From: Methylobacterium pseudosasicola | GTDB lineage: Bacteria > Pseudomonadota > Alphaproteobacteria > Rhizobiales > Beijerinckiaceae | Assembly (NCBI RefSeq): GCF_900114535.1 | Contig: NZ_FOTK01000011.1 | Location: 89,593-153,592 of the forward strand | DNA: 64,000 nt | Direction: 5' to 3' | Shown: piece by piece, positions 53,104-61,881 of the stretch | Layout of the letters: each line of letters opens with the position of its first letter | Position numbering within the stretch: the first letter of the stretch is position 1 | Notes under the pieces: generated by a model | Told to the model about the DNA's origin: nothing | Databases searched by the model: none | The model's input: the letters and a program-made list of their open reading frames with translations, nothing else | Translations under genes and position numbers: made by a program

Positions 53104-54545
53104 AGCGTATGCGGGCGCGACGCGGCGGCGGACCGGTGGATCTCGACGGCGACCAAGTGATCGCCCTGGTTCTGCGCCTGTCGGGGCCGGCGATCCTCGG
53201 CATTTCGGCCCATGCGCTCCAGATGCTGGTCAACGCCTGGTTCGTGGCTGATCTCGGCGCGGCGGCGATCGCCACCATCGCCATCGCGTATCCGGTGACG
53301 CTCCTAGTGGCCGCGCTAGGGTACGGGGCCGGCATCGCGGCGGCTTCTCAGGTCGCCCGGGCCCTCGGCGCCGGCGACCGCGATCGGGCCGACGAGGCCG
53401 CATCTCTGGGCTTCTGGCTTTGCCTGCCGGCGGGCGGGGCCGTCACGGCCGCGATCCTCGCCGACACGCCGGCCTGGCTCGGGCTCCTCGGTGCGGATGC
53501 CCCTCTGGCCACGGCGGCAACCCCGTACACGGCACTGGCGACAATCGGCACTGCGCTGATGCTTGTGATGATCGTCGGTGGCTTCGTGGTCCGCGCCCAG
53601 GGGCATGCCCGCCTCAGCGGCGCGATCATGATCGGCAGCTTCGGCCTCAACATCCTGCTGGACTGGGTCCTGATCCGGCTCTGCGGCCTCGGCACCGTGG
53701 GCGCCGGCTGGGCGGCGATCGGCGCGCAGGCTGCCGGGGCCGCCGCCTATGGCTTGCACTTCGTCCGGGCCCGGGGGCCGGACCGGATCCGGTTCCGCCG
53801 ACCCGGCGGCGGGCGGATCCGGCCCGGTCTGCTGCCTGAGGCTCTGCGGCTCGCAGTGCCGGCCACTGGCTCCAGCCTGCTTGCGGCCTTCGCGATGGCC
53901 CTGTTCGTCGAGGCGGCCGCCCCCTACGGTGACGCCGCGGTGGCGGCCCAGGGGCTCGCCCTGCGCCTCGTCCTGGTGGCGGCCCTGCCGCTCCTCGGCA
54001 TGATGGCGGGTGCCCAGGCGGTGCTCGGCCATGCCGGGGGCGCCGGCCGGCTGGACCGTCTGCATCGCGCCCTCGGCTTCGTCACGGCTGCTTCCCTGAT
54101 CTACGGGCTGGTGGTGGGCGGCCTGATGGTCGCCCTCGCCCAGCCGCTGACGGCCCTATTCGCACAGGATGCCGAGACGGCCCGGGAGGGCGCGCGTGCC
54201 ACGGCCGCCTTCGCGGTGGCGTTCGCCCCCGTGGGACTACAGCTCACCGCCGCGACCCTCTTTCAGGCGATCGGCGCCCCGCGCCGGGCTGCGGCGGTCT
54301 CGCTGGCGGCGCAGGGGCTGGCGCTGATCCCACCGCTGCTGATCCTGCCGCGGCTGTTCGGCTATGACGGCGTGCTCGCGAGCCGGATCGCGGCCGAGCT
54401 CTTCGCCGACGGTCTCGGCCTCGCGCTGATGCTGGCGTGGCTGTCCGGTGCGGGCACTCGCCGGGCAGGCGGCACAGCGCCGGTCGAGGGCAGCGAGGCA
54501 GTGGAGATGCCCCCGACGCACGAGGCCGCACACCAGAGCGCGTGA
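53100..54545 (+). CDS. MATE family efflux transporter (putative siderophore exporter)
   Basis: 481 residues from a GTG at 53100 (ATG at 53109 is alternative), 12 membrane segments. Family blocks include LRLSGPAILGISAHALQMLVNAWFVADLG and the second-half repeat beginning LRLAVPATGSSLLAAFAMALFVEAA. Overlap of 4 nt with the hydroxylase suggests it exports the siderophore. The last ~25 residues (TRRAGGTAPVEGSE...) run beyond the final helix into DNA coding the sigma factor on the other strand, an unusual 3' overlap. Confidence 0.92.
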   Translation: MKRMRARRGGGPVDLDGDQVIALVLRLSGPAILGISAHALQMLVNAWFVADLGAAAIATIAIAYPVTLLVAALGYGAGIAAASQVARALGAGDRDRADEAASLGFWLCLPAGGAVTAAILADTPAWLGLLGADAPLATAATPYTALATIGTALMLVMIVGGFVVRAQGHARLSGAIMIGSFGLNILLDWVLIRLCGLGTVGAGWAAIGAQAAGAAAYGLHFVRARGPDRIRFRRPGGGRIRPGLLPEALRLAVPATGSSLLAAFAMALFVEAAAPYGDAAVAAQGLALRLVLVAALPLLGMMAGAQAVLGHAGGAGRLDRLHRALGFVTAASLIYGLVVGGLMVALAQPLTALFAQDAETAREGARATAAFAVAFAPVGLQLTAATLFQAIGAPRRAAAVSLAAQGLALIPPLLILPRLFGYDGVLASRIAAELFADGLGLALMLAWLSGAGTRRAGGTAPVEGSEAVEMPPTHEAAHQSA

Positions 54546-55052
54546 GACGCCCATCCGCGCAGCGATCACGTTCTGCGGCACGCCGTCGACTCGATGCAGG
54601 CGGAAGGCCGTGCCGACCGGCTCCGGTAGTTGCGCCAACGCCGCGGTAACCCGCTGCAGAGCCTCCCGCGCGGCCGTCGCGTCCTCCGGCGTCCCGGCGA
54701 CAGGGTCGGCGGGATCGATGGCCTGGTCGAGATGAGCGAACAGTCGCCGCTCGAGGGTGCGCCGCCGCGCTTGGTCGATGGCGAGGTTGCGGACCATGCG
54801 CGCGACATAGGCCGTCGACCGGACCTCGTCCGAGGGGGGCGCGGCCGCGAGGCGCAGCATCACATCCTGCACGACGTCCTCCGCCTGCTCGCGGCACGCG
54901 AGAATGCGACGCGCGATCGAGACATAGGCCGAATGATGCCACTGGGTGACCGCCAAAGCCCCGGGCGCCGTCTTTGACGCCGCGTCGGACCGGCGCGACG
55001 CGAGCGCCCCCTTTTCCTGGTGCTTGTGTCTGTTCAAGGACGATGCACTCAT
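54237..55052 (-). CDS. ECF sigma factor (FecI/PvdS/RpoI-like)
   Basis: 271 residues from the ATG at 55052. Region 2 (about 45-110) includes ACREQAEDVVQDVMLRL and AYVARMVRNLAIDQARRR; region 4 (about 140-195) has LPEPVGTAFRLHRVDGVPQNVIAARMGVSRALV. This is the iron-siderophore class. The conserved part ends near residue 198; the remaining ~70 residues are low-complexity and arise by reading antisense through the MATE gene (309-nt overlap), so the functional protein is probably shorter or the stop has been lost. It lies convergent to the operon it probably controls. Confidence 0.88.
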   Translation of the reverse strand: MSASSLNRHKHQEKGALASRRSDAASKTAPGALAVTQWHHSAYVSIARRILACREQAEDVVQDVMLRLAAAPPSDEVRSTAYVARMVRNLAIDQARRRTLERRLFAHLDQAIDPADPVAGTPEDATAAREALQRVTAALAQLPEPVGTAFRLHRVDGVPQNVIAARMGVSRALVCGLVRRGHLHCLAALDRRCAACPASARTGQPRQHQREAETVGEELGRDPAREHAVIAEQPRQDQQRWDQRQPLRRQRDRRSPARGADRLKEGRGGEL

Positions 55053-55516
55053 GCTGCTCCGGATGGCACAGCATACACACAACCGCCGTGATAGAAATAT
55101 TCCGCGAGTATTTTATAATTATTTTAATTCGATGCATTCGACCATTTGCGGACTTCTTGTTATAAATTGTTGTAGATAATTAATTGCGTCTCAAGCTCGA
55201 ACGCTGGAGGTTTATGCTATACGTTCCATCGCCTAGACAGAGGTTCTAACCTCGCGGAGTGAAGCCGTGCCGTTGCGCGATCCTGCTCTCGATCCGGCTT
55301 GCTATCAGATCCGCGTTGGTGCCGGGCGGGTGCGGGGCGCTATCGCCAGGGTCGCCTCGCATCCGATGCCATCGATACGGAAGACGCAGCGGAGCCGATT
55401 AGCTGTCACCGATACCCGTGGTCATCTTGCCGGTGCCCCCACCGTCCGGGTAGGCGTGGGCGTTTGTGGTGACCTGCTCCCAGGTGCCCAGGAAATCGGC
55501 CATGTCGGCGGCATGA
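55053..55516. other. AT-rich upstream region of the sigma gene, no confident gene
   Basis: About 55085-55195 is strikingly AT-rich (tattttataattattttaatt, then tataaattgttgtag), in contrast with the rest of the window, and is the likely promoter/operator zone of the sigma factor, where an iron-responsive repressor (Fur, RirA or Irr) could bind. I cannot assign a specific box. The open frame from 55267 has no recognisable product. Confidence 0.5.
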
Positions 55517-55870
55517 GTAGTAGGGACGCTCAACGGTCAGAAATGGAACGACTTCCGCAAAGCCGAGTGCGGAGCTGCTTCGGACGCGGCAACGAACACC
55601 GTGTCGAGCCCGGTAGCGCCGAGGGCCACTAAAACTGCTGCCCCCGTTCCAGCACCTGCTCCGATAGCTTCCAGGGGCGCGCCAGCGCCAGTCCCGGGAT
55701 CGGCCGCATACCCTCAAGCGATCGATCCGAAGTACGCCAAGGAGTCGATCGGCAACGCCCGGATGCACACTTGCCTGGAAAACTACAACGCAGCAAAGGC
55801 CGCCGGCACGCTCGGCGATGCGAAGTGGATCCAGAAGGGCGGTGGCTACTACTCAATGTGCAACAAATAG
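55517..55870 (+). pseudogene. Remnant of a small exported-protein gene
   Basis: Frame open from 55517 (after a TGA at 55514-55516) to 55870. It reads TLNGQKWNDFRKAECG, then a Pro/Ala linker, then KESIGNARMHTCLENYNAAKA and WIQKGGGYYSMCNK. The Cys-containing motifs with a terminal GGGYYS-x-CN recur in small exported proteins of Hyphomicrobiales, but here the signal peptide and N-terminal part are missing; the first in-frame start codon is the GTG at 55601. Most likely a truncated gene, though a short product from 55601 cannot be excluded. Confidence 0.5.
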
Positions 55871-55931
55871 CTCAAAGGCTCAGCCGTCGATGCCTAGCAG
55901 CAACCGTGGCTCGCCGCCGGCCGTGATAATT

Positions 55932-56141
55932 TTAAACCGCGGCTTCGAGCTCTACAGCAGGCTCTACATCTTCACAGAAGGGGACGTAGGCGCACCACCC
56001 GCACACGCCTGTGTCGGCAGCCTTCGGAGCGTTCCGTTGAGAACACTCCGGGCAGACCTTCATCACGATGTGGGAGCCATGGACGAACGCCAATCCGCGA
56101 CCGCGAAAAGTGGCCGCGCCTTGAGGGAGCTTTTTCAACAT
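55932..56141 (-). CDS. Small Cys-rich hypothetical protein
   Basis: 69 residues from an ATG at 56141 (MLKKLPQGAATFRGRGLAFVHG). Two Cys pairs, CPECSQRN and CGWCAYVPFC, suggest a zinc-binding knuckle; the C-terminus is acidic. No family recognised. It lies in the region of decayed accessory genes. Confidence 0.4.
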   Translation of the reverse strand: MLKKLPQGAATFRGRGLAFVHGSHIVMKVCPECSQRNAPKAADTGVCGWCAYVPFCEDVEPAVELEAAV

Positions 56142-56319
56142 AGGTAATCCCTGCGTACTACCGCAGGTTGATGTCAACGAGTGCTCACGGCTTCCAGCCC
56201 TGCTCAATTAGCGTGGCTGTCCGATGAAGGCGGTCGTGACGTGGCTGCATCGGCAGTCATCCCTTGGAGGTCAGCTTTCACGATGCCCGCTTTAACGATG
56301 CCCGCTTTGGGAAGGGCCT

Positions 56320-56457
56320 ATGCTCGCAATCGATCTCCTCACAGCCGACGAGGCGGCCAATCTGCTACGGATCAGCCACCGGACCTTCGACGGCCGCGTG
56401 GCCCGAGGTGACGAACGCTGCCTTGCCGCCCGATCTGATTACGGGCCGGCGGCGTAG
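56320..56457 (+). pseudogene. Truncated excisionase/MerR-like HTH
   Basis: 45 residues: MLAIDLLTADEAANLLRISH then RTFDGRVARGDERC. The LLTADEAANLLRIS-RTFD-RVARG pattern is the helix-turn-helix of excisionase/AlpA-type proteins (HTH_17). The wing that normally follows (LPxVRIGRxVRF-like) is replaced by an unrelated short tail and a stop, so the gene is probably broken. It marks former mobile DNA to the right of the siderophore cluster. Too short for usual ORF cut-offs. Confidence 0.5.
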
Positions 56458-57003
56458 GTCGTCGATCTGACCAGCCGAACTCGATACGCGATACGCGACG
56501 CGACACGGAAGGCAGGATGTGACCGGGCGATTCCCGCGCCGTGCTGGTCGTCTGGGCCGGCCGTCCCGGGTCGGGATCGCGACACGAAAAAGCCCGCGCC
56601 GGCGAACCGGGCGGGCGAAGGTTGTGATCTCGAACTCGGGGGAGTCAAAAATCGCCTCGGCTATACCCGGGATGCCGACATTGAGAAGCCCGCCATGGCG
56701 CCGCACTCAATGTGCCGGGCTTGCCCATGTGCGTCGACACCCGACGCCGGGGCCGACAGAATTGTTTTCGACGCCAACTGTGCGCCGCAGGTGATCGTCG
56801 AGCGCCCGGAACCGGTTCTGCCCTAGCAAAGGGTGCTGTCGCCATCGATCGCCGTGGCCTCGCTGCCAGAACCCGACCGTCATCGCTTCGAGGGCGGGGC
56901 GCCGGGCCTGCTCCTCGCCGCCTGAGCGTTGCGATCAACCAGCCCTCCTCCGTTCGAGACGGTCCTTGATCCGTCTCGCGCGCGCGAAGGAGCGGCGTGG
57001 TGG
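56458..57003. other. Intergenic region without a confident gene
   Basis: No recognisable coding sequence. Two hairpins are present: one at about 56587-56615, followed on the minus strand by TTTTTCG (gaaaaagcccgc on the plus strand), and cgagacgg/ccgtctcg (56955-56978) just after the methyltransferase stop. The region looks like eroded accessory DNA. Confidence 0.45.
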
Positions 57004-57639
57004 CTAGCCTGATGCGGTCCAGCCCACCACCGCCGTCAACGGGTCGCCGGAGGCCCCTTCGGGCTTCAGGACATGCGTGTCGACGCTCGCGAATCCTGCG
57101 CTTTGCAGGTACAGGCGAACCAGTTCCGCATGTCCGGTCCCATCAAGGGCACCCCAGATTGCGACCGCTTTGGTCGGGAAGCAGCGGTTCGAGAAACTGA
57201 TGACCACCGGTGCGCCGGGGCGCAGGACGCGCACGAGTTCAGATAGGACCTCCACGGGGCGCTGCAGATACTGCACCGAGACACAGATCAGCGCCGCGTC
57301 CACGCTCGCCGTGTCGAGCGGTAGGTGCGGCTGCGCGTTGAGATCCTGCACGAAATGCCGTGCCAAGCGCGGATTGGCGGTGAGCTCCGTCGCGTTCAGG
57401 CCATGGCCGATGACGCTCTCGTAGGCGATCTCGTCCGGTAGGTGGCTGATCCAGCTCGACATCAGGTCGAGGACCACACAGCCCGAGGGTATGACCGCCC
57501 TGTAGAGGTCGGTCACGGCGGCGATGGCAGCTGCATCGATATGGGTGACGAGGCGCGGCTGCGCATAGAAGAGCGGATCGGGACTGCGATCCCGCTTGGA
57601 GAACGCCTCTGAGGGCAGCTCCGGCAGTTCCTGAGCCAT
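57004..57639 (-). CDS. Class I SAM-dependent methyltransferase
   Basis: 211 residues from the ATG at 57639 (MAQELPELPSEAFSKRD). SAM-binding motif I is VVLDLMSSWISHLP rather than the usual GxGxG, a variant found in a family with conserved DLMSSW. Later motifs are HLPLDTASVDAALICVSVQYL and ELVRVLRPGAPVVISFSNRCFP. Substrate unknown. It lies 166 nt downstream of the DeoR gene on the same strand but is probably a separate unit. Confidence 0.88.
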   Translation of the reverse strand: MAQELPELPSEAFSKRDRSPDPLFYAQPRLVTHIDAAAIAAVTDLYRAVIPSGCVVLDLMSSWISHLPDEIAYESVIGHGLNATELTANPRLARHFVQDLNAQPHLPLDTASVDAALICVSVQYLQRPVEVLSELVRVLRPGAPVVISFSNRCFPTKAVAIWGALDGTGHAELVRLYLQSAGFASVDTHVLKPEGASGDPLTAVVGWTASG

Positions 57640-57805
57640 GTTGGGTATGCCTTCGTTTCGCGCGAAGCACCGGACTTGCGCCGCCGTGCCCGCACCCGGG
57701 GCGAGCGCACGCGATGCCACCCCGAGATATGGCCCCGTGCGCCCCGCGACCCGCCTCGGCGCAAGATGCCGCATCGGCAGACCATGACCGAGGGCGGTCC
57801 GCGCC

Positions 57806-58564
57806 TCAGGCGCCGGCCACCACCAGGCCGGCGCCGGCTTCCGCGAAGCATTGGTGCTGGTCCGGCGGGACGGCCGCGTCGGTCACCAGGGTCCAGCGCC
57901 GCGGCAGGGGAGCCCAGGCCATCTGCTCCGCGCGACCGAGCTTGCCCGCATTGGCCAGCACGATCGTCTCTCGCGACTGCGCGATCATTGCGGATTTGAG
58001 GGCGACCTGATCCAGGCTCGCCTCGCACAGGCCGCGTCCCGCGACCACGCCGTCCGCGCTCATCACCGCCCGATCGGCCGTCATCCGCTGCAAGGATTCG
58101 ATGGCGAGGGGGCCGACGGTGCTCATGCTCGTCGCTCTCAGATTGCCGCCAAGCACGACGAGATCGATCCTGGGGGCCTGGGCGAGACAGGGGAGCAGCG
58201 CGAGATTGTTCGTGATGATGCGCAGGCGTCGGTCGAACAGAAGGCGCCCGAAGGCCGTCACCGTCGAGCCGGCATCGAGGATCAGGGTCTCGCCATCCGC
58301 GATGAGCGCGAGCGCCGCGCGGCCGATCGCCTGCTTCTCGGGCCCGTTGATCGCGAGCCTCTGGTCGAGGGTCGTCTCGGGCGCCGCTGCGGCCAGTATG
58401 GCGCCGCCATAGGTCCGGCGTACCGCCTTGGTGTCGGAGAGATGCTGGAGGTCGCGCCGGACGGTCGAGGCGGAGACGCCGAACCGGCGCGCGAGATCGT
58501 CCACGTCGATCTCGCCCAGCCCAAGCGCCTCCAGCAGCCGCGCCCGGCGTTCCGTTCCGCGCAT
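57806..58564 (-). CDS. DeoR/GlpR family transcriptional regulator
   Basis: 252 residues. The N-terminal winged helix (IDVDDLARRFGVSASTVRRDLQHLSD) is followed by the DeoR sugar-phosphate sensor domain (DAGSTVTAFGRLLF, NNLALLPCLA). These repressors respond to phosphorylated sugars or sugar acids. It lies 59 nt downstream of the pdxA2/dtnK/permease genes on the same strand and most likely controls them through a site upstream of the permease. Confidence 0.93.
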   Translation of the reverse strand: MRGTERRARLLEALGLGEIDVDDLARRFGVSASTVRRDLQHLSDTKAVRRTYGGAILAAAAPETTLDQRLAINGPEKQAIGRAALALIADGETLILDAGSTVTAFGRLLFDRRLRIITNNLALLPCLAQAPRIDLVVLGGNLRATSMSTVGPLAIESLQRMTADRAVMSADGVVAGRGLCEASLDQVALKSAMIAQSRETIVLANAGKLGRAEQMAWAPLPRRWTLVTDAAVPPDQHQCFAEAGAGLVVAGA

Positions 58565-58623
58565 AGCCCCGCTCTCTCAACCTGCCCCCGGCGGGAGCGC
58601 CTCGGTCCGTGCCGGCGTCCCTG

Positions 58624-59625
58624 TCAGGCCGCCTGCCTCTTCGGCGCCAGCTCGACCGCCTGCCGCAGCGCCTCGATGAGGCTGCGCTCGTCCGCGACGC
58701 CCGTGCCGGCGATGTCGAAGGCCGTCCCGTGATCGACCGAGGTGCGGATCACCGGGAGGCCGACCGTGATGTTCACCCCGGCCTCGAGACCCAGAACCTT
58801 GATCGGGCCATGCCCCTGATCGTGATACATGGCCACCACCATGTCGTAATCCCCCCGGCCGGCTAGAAAGAACAGCGTGTCGGCCGGTAGCGGGCCGCGT
58901 ACGTCCCAGCCCTTGGCGCGGCAGGCCTCGACCGCCGGCGTGATCTTCTCCGCCTCCTCGCCATGGCCGAACAGGCCGTTCTCGCCGGCATGCGGATTGA
59001 TCGCGCAGACGCCGATCTTCGGCTCAGCGATGCCGGCCTTCACCAGCATGGCGTGTCCGCGGGTGATGACGCGCTCGACCAGACCGGGTTCGATCCGCGC
59101 GATCGCATCGATCAGGCCGATATGGGTCGTGACGTGGATCACCCGGAGCTTCGGGGAGACCAGCATCATCGACACTTCCGGCGTCCCGGTGAGATGCGCT
59201 AGCATCTCGGTGTGGCCGGGGAACTTGTGGCCGGCCGCGTGCAGCGCCTCCTTCGACAGGGGCGCGGTGCAGATGCCCTGCGCCTGCCCCGCCTGGACGA
59301 TCTCCACCGCCGCCGCGATGCAGCGATAGGCGGTCTCGCCGGCGACCGGGGACAAGCGCCCGAACGGCAGGTCTTCGGGGACGCATTTCAGGTCGACGCA
59401 TTGGACAGATCCGGTGTCGAAGGCCGCCGCCCCCGCGTCGGCGAGCGAGTCGACCCCGATCGTGGCCCCGACGATGCGGCCCGCCTGCCGAAGGCGCCCG
59501 GCATCCCCGATTACCAGCGGCCGGCAGATCGCGTGGACCTCCGGGTGGGCCAGCGCCTTCATGATGATCTCTGGCCCGATACCAGCGGGATCGCCCATGG
59601 TGATGGCGATGGTCGGACGGGTCAT
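58624..59625 (-). CDS. PdxA2-like 4-phosphate dehydrogenase (D-threonate/erythronate pathway)
   Basis: 333 residues of the PdxA family: N-terminal MGDPAGIGPEI (residues 10-20), metal-binding HKFPGHTEML region and MYHDQGHGPIK near residue 270. True PdxA acts in vitamin B6 synthesis; PdxA2 forms next to a DUF1537 kinase oxidise threonate or erythronate 4-phosphate with loss of CO2 to give dihydroxyacetone phosphate. The 4-nt overlap with the kinase gene supports the catabolic role. Confidence 0.9.
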   Translation of the reverse strand: MTRPTIAITMGDPAGIGPEIIMKALAHPEVHAICRPLVIGDAGRLRQAGRIVGATIGVDSLADAGAAAFDTGSVQCVDLKCVPEDLPFGRLSPVAGETAYRCIAAAVEIVQAGQAQGICTAPLSKEALHAAGHKFPGHTEMLAHLTGTPEVSMMLVSPKLRVIHVTTHIGLIDAIARIEPGLVERVITRGHAMLVKAGIAEPKIGVCAINPHAGENGLFGHGEEAEKITPAVEACRAKGWDVRGPLPADTLFFLAGRGDYDMVVAMYHDQGHGPIKVLGLEAGVNITVGLPVIRTSVDHGTAFDIAGTGVADERSLIEALRQAVELAPKRQAA

Positions 59626-60866
59626 GTGAGACTTCCTTCGGTTCGAACGGTGCGCAGGCGGTCCCGGATCCGCACGAGGCTGTCGGCGTCGCCGAAGGCC
59701 CCCGCTTTTGTGGCGATCGGGATCGCGAGTTTCCCCAAGGTGAGGCCGAGCGAAACACCCGGCTCGATCTCGTCGGTCAACTGGATGCCGTGGACCTGAA
59801 AGCGCGTCAGCAACGCGGCCGCGGTCTCGCCGCCCGTGGCGGCGAGCGCCCCGATCTGCCCGGCGATCGGTGCGAGCGCGTCGGCGAGCGCGTGGGCGAG
59901 GCGGGGCCCGATACTCATGTCGGGTTCGCCCTCCAGCATGATCTCGACCAGGACATCCTGACCGGCGGCCAGCCGCTCCGCGAGGTACGCCGCCAAGTCC
60001 GACCGGCTCTTTTCCGCGGCCAGCAGCGTCTCGGGCGCGACCGGCAGATGCGCCACGGCGTCGTCGGCGAGGAGGCGGCGGGCGCCCGCGCGCGAGACCT
60101 CGGCGAGGGAGCCGACGACGAGGAGCGAGCCGCGCCCGTCGGGTGCGACCCGGACCGGCGCGAGGGTGGCAACCGGTCCGGCCGACGCGAGCGCATGTGC
60201 CAGCCCGGCACTGCCGATGAAGAAGGCCGATGCCGTTCCGGCGAGGCCGGCCTCGGCGATGCGGCGCAGATCGTCATCGGTCTCGGCGTCGCAGACGACG
60301 ATTTCGGCGGGACCGGCCGCGGCCTCGGCCAGCGCGCCGGCGAGTCGCCCCCCGCGCACGACCGGGAGGTTGAGCGTCGTGGACCGGATTCCGGCCGAGG
60401 CCAGTATCTCGCCGAGGTCGGCGCTGGCGTAGCTATGGTCGCGCCGCCACACCTCCGCCTCCTCCAGCGGGCGGCCGCCCACCCGCACCCGGCCCTCCAC
60501 CGTGGTCCGGCCGGTCCCGGGGAAGGCCGGCGCCAGCACGCCGAGTACCTGGCCGGGCCGAGCGCGTAAGTGAGCGAGCGTCGCGGCGATCTCGGCGGCG
60601 GGCTGGCCGCGCATCGTCGAGTCGACCTTCTTGAACAGGCGTCGGTCCGCGGCGTGCAACCGCCCCAGCAGGGCCGCGTGGCGCTGCGCCGCCGCCTGCG
60701 CGGTGAGGCCGCGGCTGTCGGCGTCGTAGGACAGGATCGCGATCCGTTCGTCCTGTACAGCCTCGCCCCAGATCACGGCTGCGGCGCTGCCGCGTCGACG
60801 GAACGCCACCGCGCAGTCGGCGGCGCCCGTCAGATCGTCGGCGAGGATGAGCCAGCGCGCGTCCAT
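59622..60866 (-). CDS. dtnK: Four-carbon acid sugar kinase (DtnK/OtnK, DUF1537)
   Basis: 414 residues from the ATG at 60866. The N-terminal domain opens with ILADDLTGAADCAVAF and contains LFKKVDSTMRGQPAAEI; the C-terminal nucleotide-binding domain has LAATGGETAAALLTRF and LGLTLGKLAIPIATKAGAFG. It phosphorylates the 4-hydroxyl of threonate or erythronate. Between the permease (1-nt gap) and pdxA2 (4-nt overlap). D-threonate is the best guess because of the pairing with PdxA2; OtnK-type substrates are possible. Confidence 0.9.
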   Translation of the reverse strand: MDARWLILADDLTGAADCAVAFRRRGSAAAVIWGEAVQDERIAILSYDADSRGLTAQAAAQRHAALLGRLHAADRRLFKKVDSTMRGQPAAEIAATLAHLRARPGQVLGVLAPAFPGTGRTTVEGRVRVGGRPLEEAEVWRRDHSYASADLGEILASAGIRSTTLNLPVVRGGRLAGALAEAAAGPAEIVVCDAETDDDLRRIAEAGLAGTASAFFIGSAGLAHALASAGPVATLAPVRVAPDGRGSLLVVGSLAEVSRAGARRLLADDAVAHLPVAPETLLAAEKSRSDLAAYLAERLAAGQDVLVEIMLEGEPDMSIGPRLAHALADALAPIAGQIGALAATGGETAAALLTRFQVHGIQLTDEIEPGVSLGLTLGKLAIPIATKAGAFGDADSLVRIRDRLRTVRTEGSLT

Positions 60867-60867
60867 C

Positions 60868-61881
60868 TCAGGCCCGGCTGACGGGTGCGGGAACGACCGG
60901 CTCGCCGTCGAGGGCCTCCGCCTCGTCCGCGCCGCGGCCGACGACCTTCGCGGTCCAGGCCGTGACGATCGGGACCAGGATTGCCGTGACGACCACGCAG
61001 GCCGCGACGAGGATCGTCGCGGGGCCGGCGGCCTCCGCGTAGGCCGGGTTCGCGGCGGCGACGATTGCCGGTACGGCCGCGGCGTTGCCGGCGGTCGAGG
61101 CGGCGGCAACCCCCGCGACGCCGGTGCCGCCGGTGAGGCGATCGGCGAAGAACAGCGGAATGCCGGTCAGGACCACGACCGCCACGCCCATGGCGAGGCC
61201 GAGCAGACCAGCCTGCCACACCTTGGTCAGATCGAGGCCCGCGCCCAGCGCGAAGGCGAAGAACGGGATCATCACCGGGATCGCCCGGCTCAGGAAGGCG
61301 CGCATCTCGCGGTCGAGATTGCCGATGATCATGCCGACGAGGAGCGGCAGGACGGCGCCCACCAGGGTCTGCCAGGGAAACGCCGAGAGGCCGGCGACGC
61401 CGAGCGTCACCATGGTGAGAAACGGGCCGCTCTCCAGCGACATCACCGTGTACGCCCCGACATCGCGCGGGCGCCCGTACTGGCCCATCAGCGCCATGTA
61501 GAGCCCGCCATTGGTGTCGTTCATGCTGGCGACGACGGCCAGGGTGGACAGCCCGGCGAACATGCCGGCCGCGACCGGGGCCTCGCCGAGGACCTGCCCG
61601 AAGATCAGTCCCAGGATCAGGGCAATGCCGATCTTCACGATCAGCAACGTGCCCCCCTTCTTGACGATATAAGGGGTGGCGCGGAAATCGATGCTCGCGC
61701 CCATGCAGACATAGAAGACCGCCAGGATCGTCAGCGCTCCCGAGAACAGCGCGCCGGTAAAGGATCCGAAATACTTCGGCGTTCCGGGGAAGAAGGTCGC
61801 GATGAGCGCCCCGGCGAGCAGCGGCACGACCATCATGCCGCCCGGAACGCGCTCGATCGCCCGCTTGATCGGGATCTGCAT
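60868..61881 (-). CDS. KdgT-family permease (2-keto-3-deoxygluconate permease-like)
   Basis: 337 residues from an ATG at 61881 preceded by a GGGAGGAAA ribosome site; the frame opens further at 61935. About 10 membrane segments. Blocks [43 protein letters not shown] and [19 protein letters not shown] match the KdgT family. In this operon it most probably imports the four-carbon sugar acid used by the kinase. First gene of the unit. Confidence 0.92.
   Translation of the reverse strand: MQIPIKRAIERVPGGMMVVPLLAGALIATFFPGTPKYFGSFTGALFSGALTILAVFYVCMGASIDFRATPYIVKKGGTLLIVKIGIALILGLIFGQVLGEAPVAAGMFAGLSTLAVVASMNDTNGGLYMALMGQYGRPRDVGAYTVMSLESGPFLTMVTLGVAGLSAFPWQTLVGAVLPLLVGMIIGNLDREMRAFLSRAIPVMIPFFAFALGAGLDLTKVWQAGLLGLAMGVAVVVLTGIPLFFADRLTGGTGVAGVAAASTAGNAAAVPAIVAAANPAYAEAAGPATILVAACVVVTAILVPIVTAWTAKVVGRGADEAEALDGEPVVPAPVSRA

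Noticed and set aside
55267..55632. 121-codon plus-strand frame upstream of the truncated exported-protein gene
   Set aside because: No domain, no ribosome site and it overlaps the better-supported remnant frame.
56365..56706. 113-codon minus-strand frame
   Set aside because: Overlaps the HTH remnant and has Arg/Pro-rich antisense-like composition; no supporting motif.
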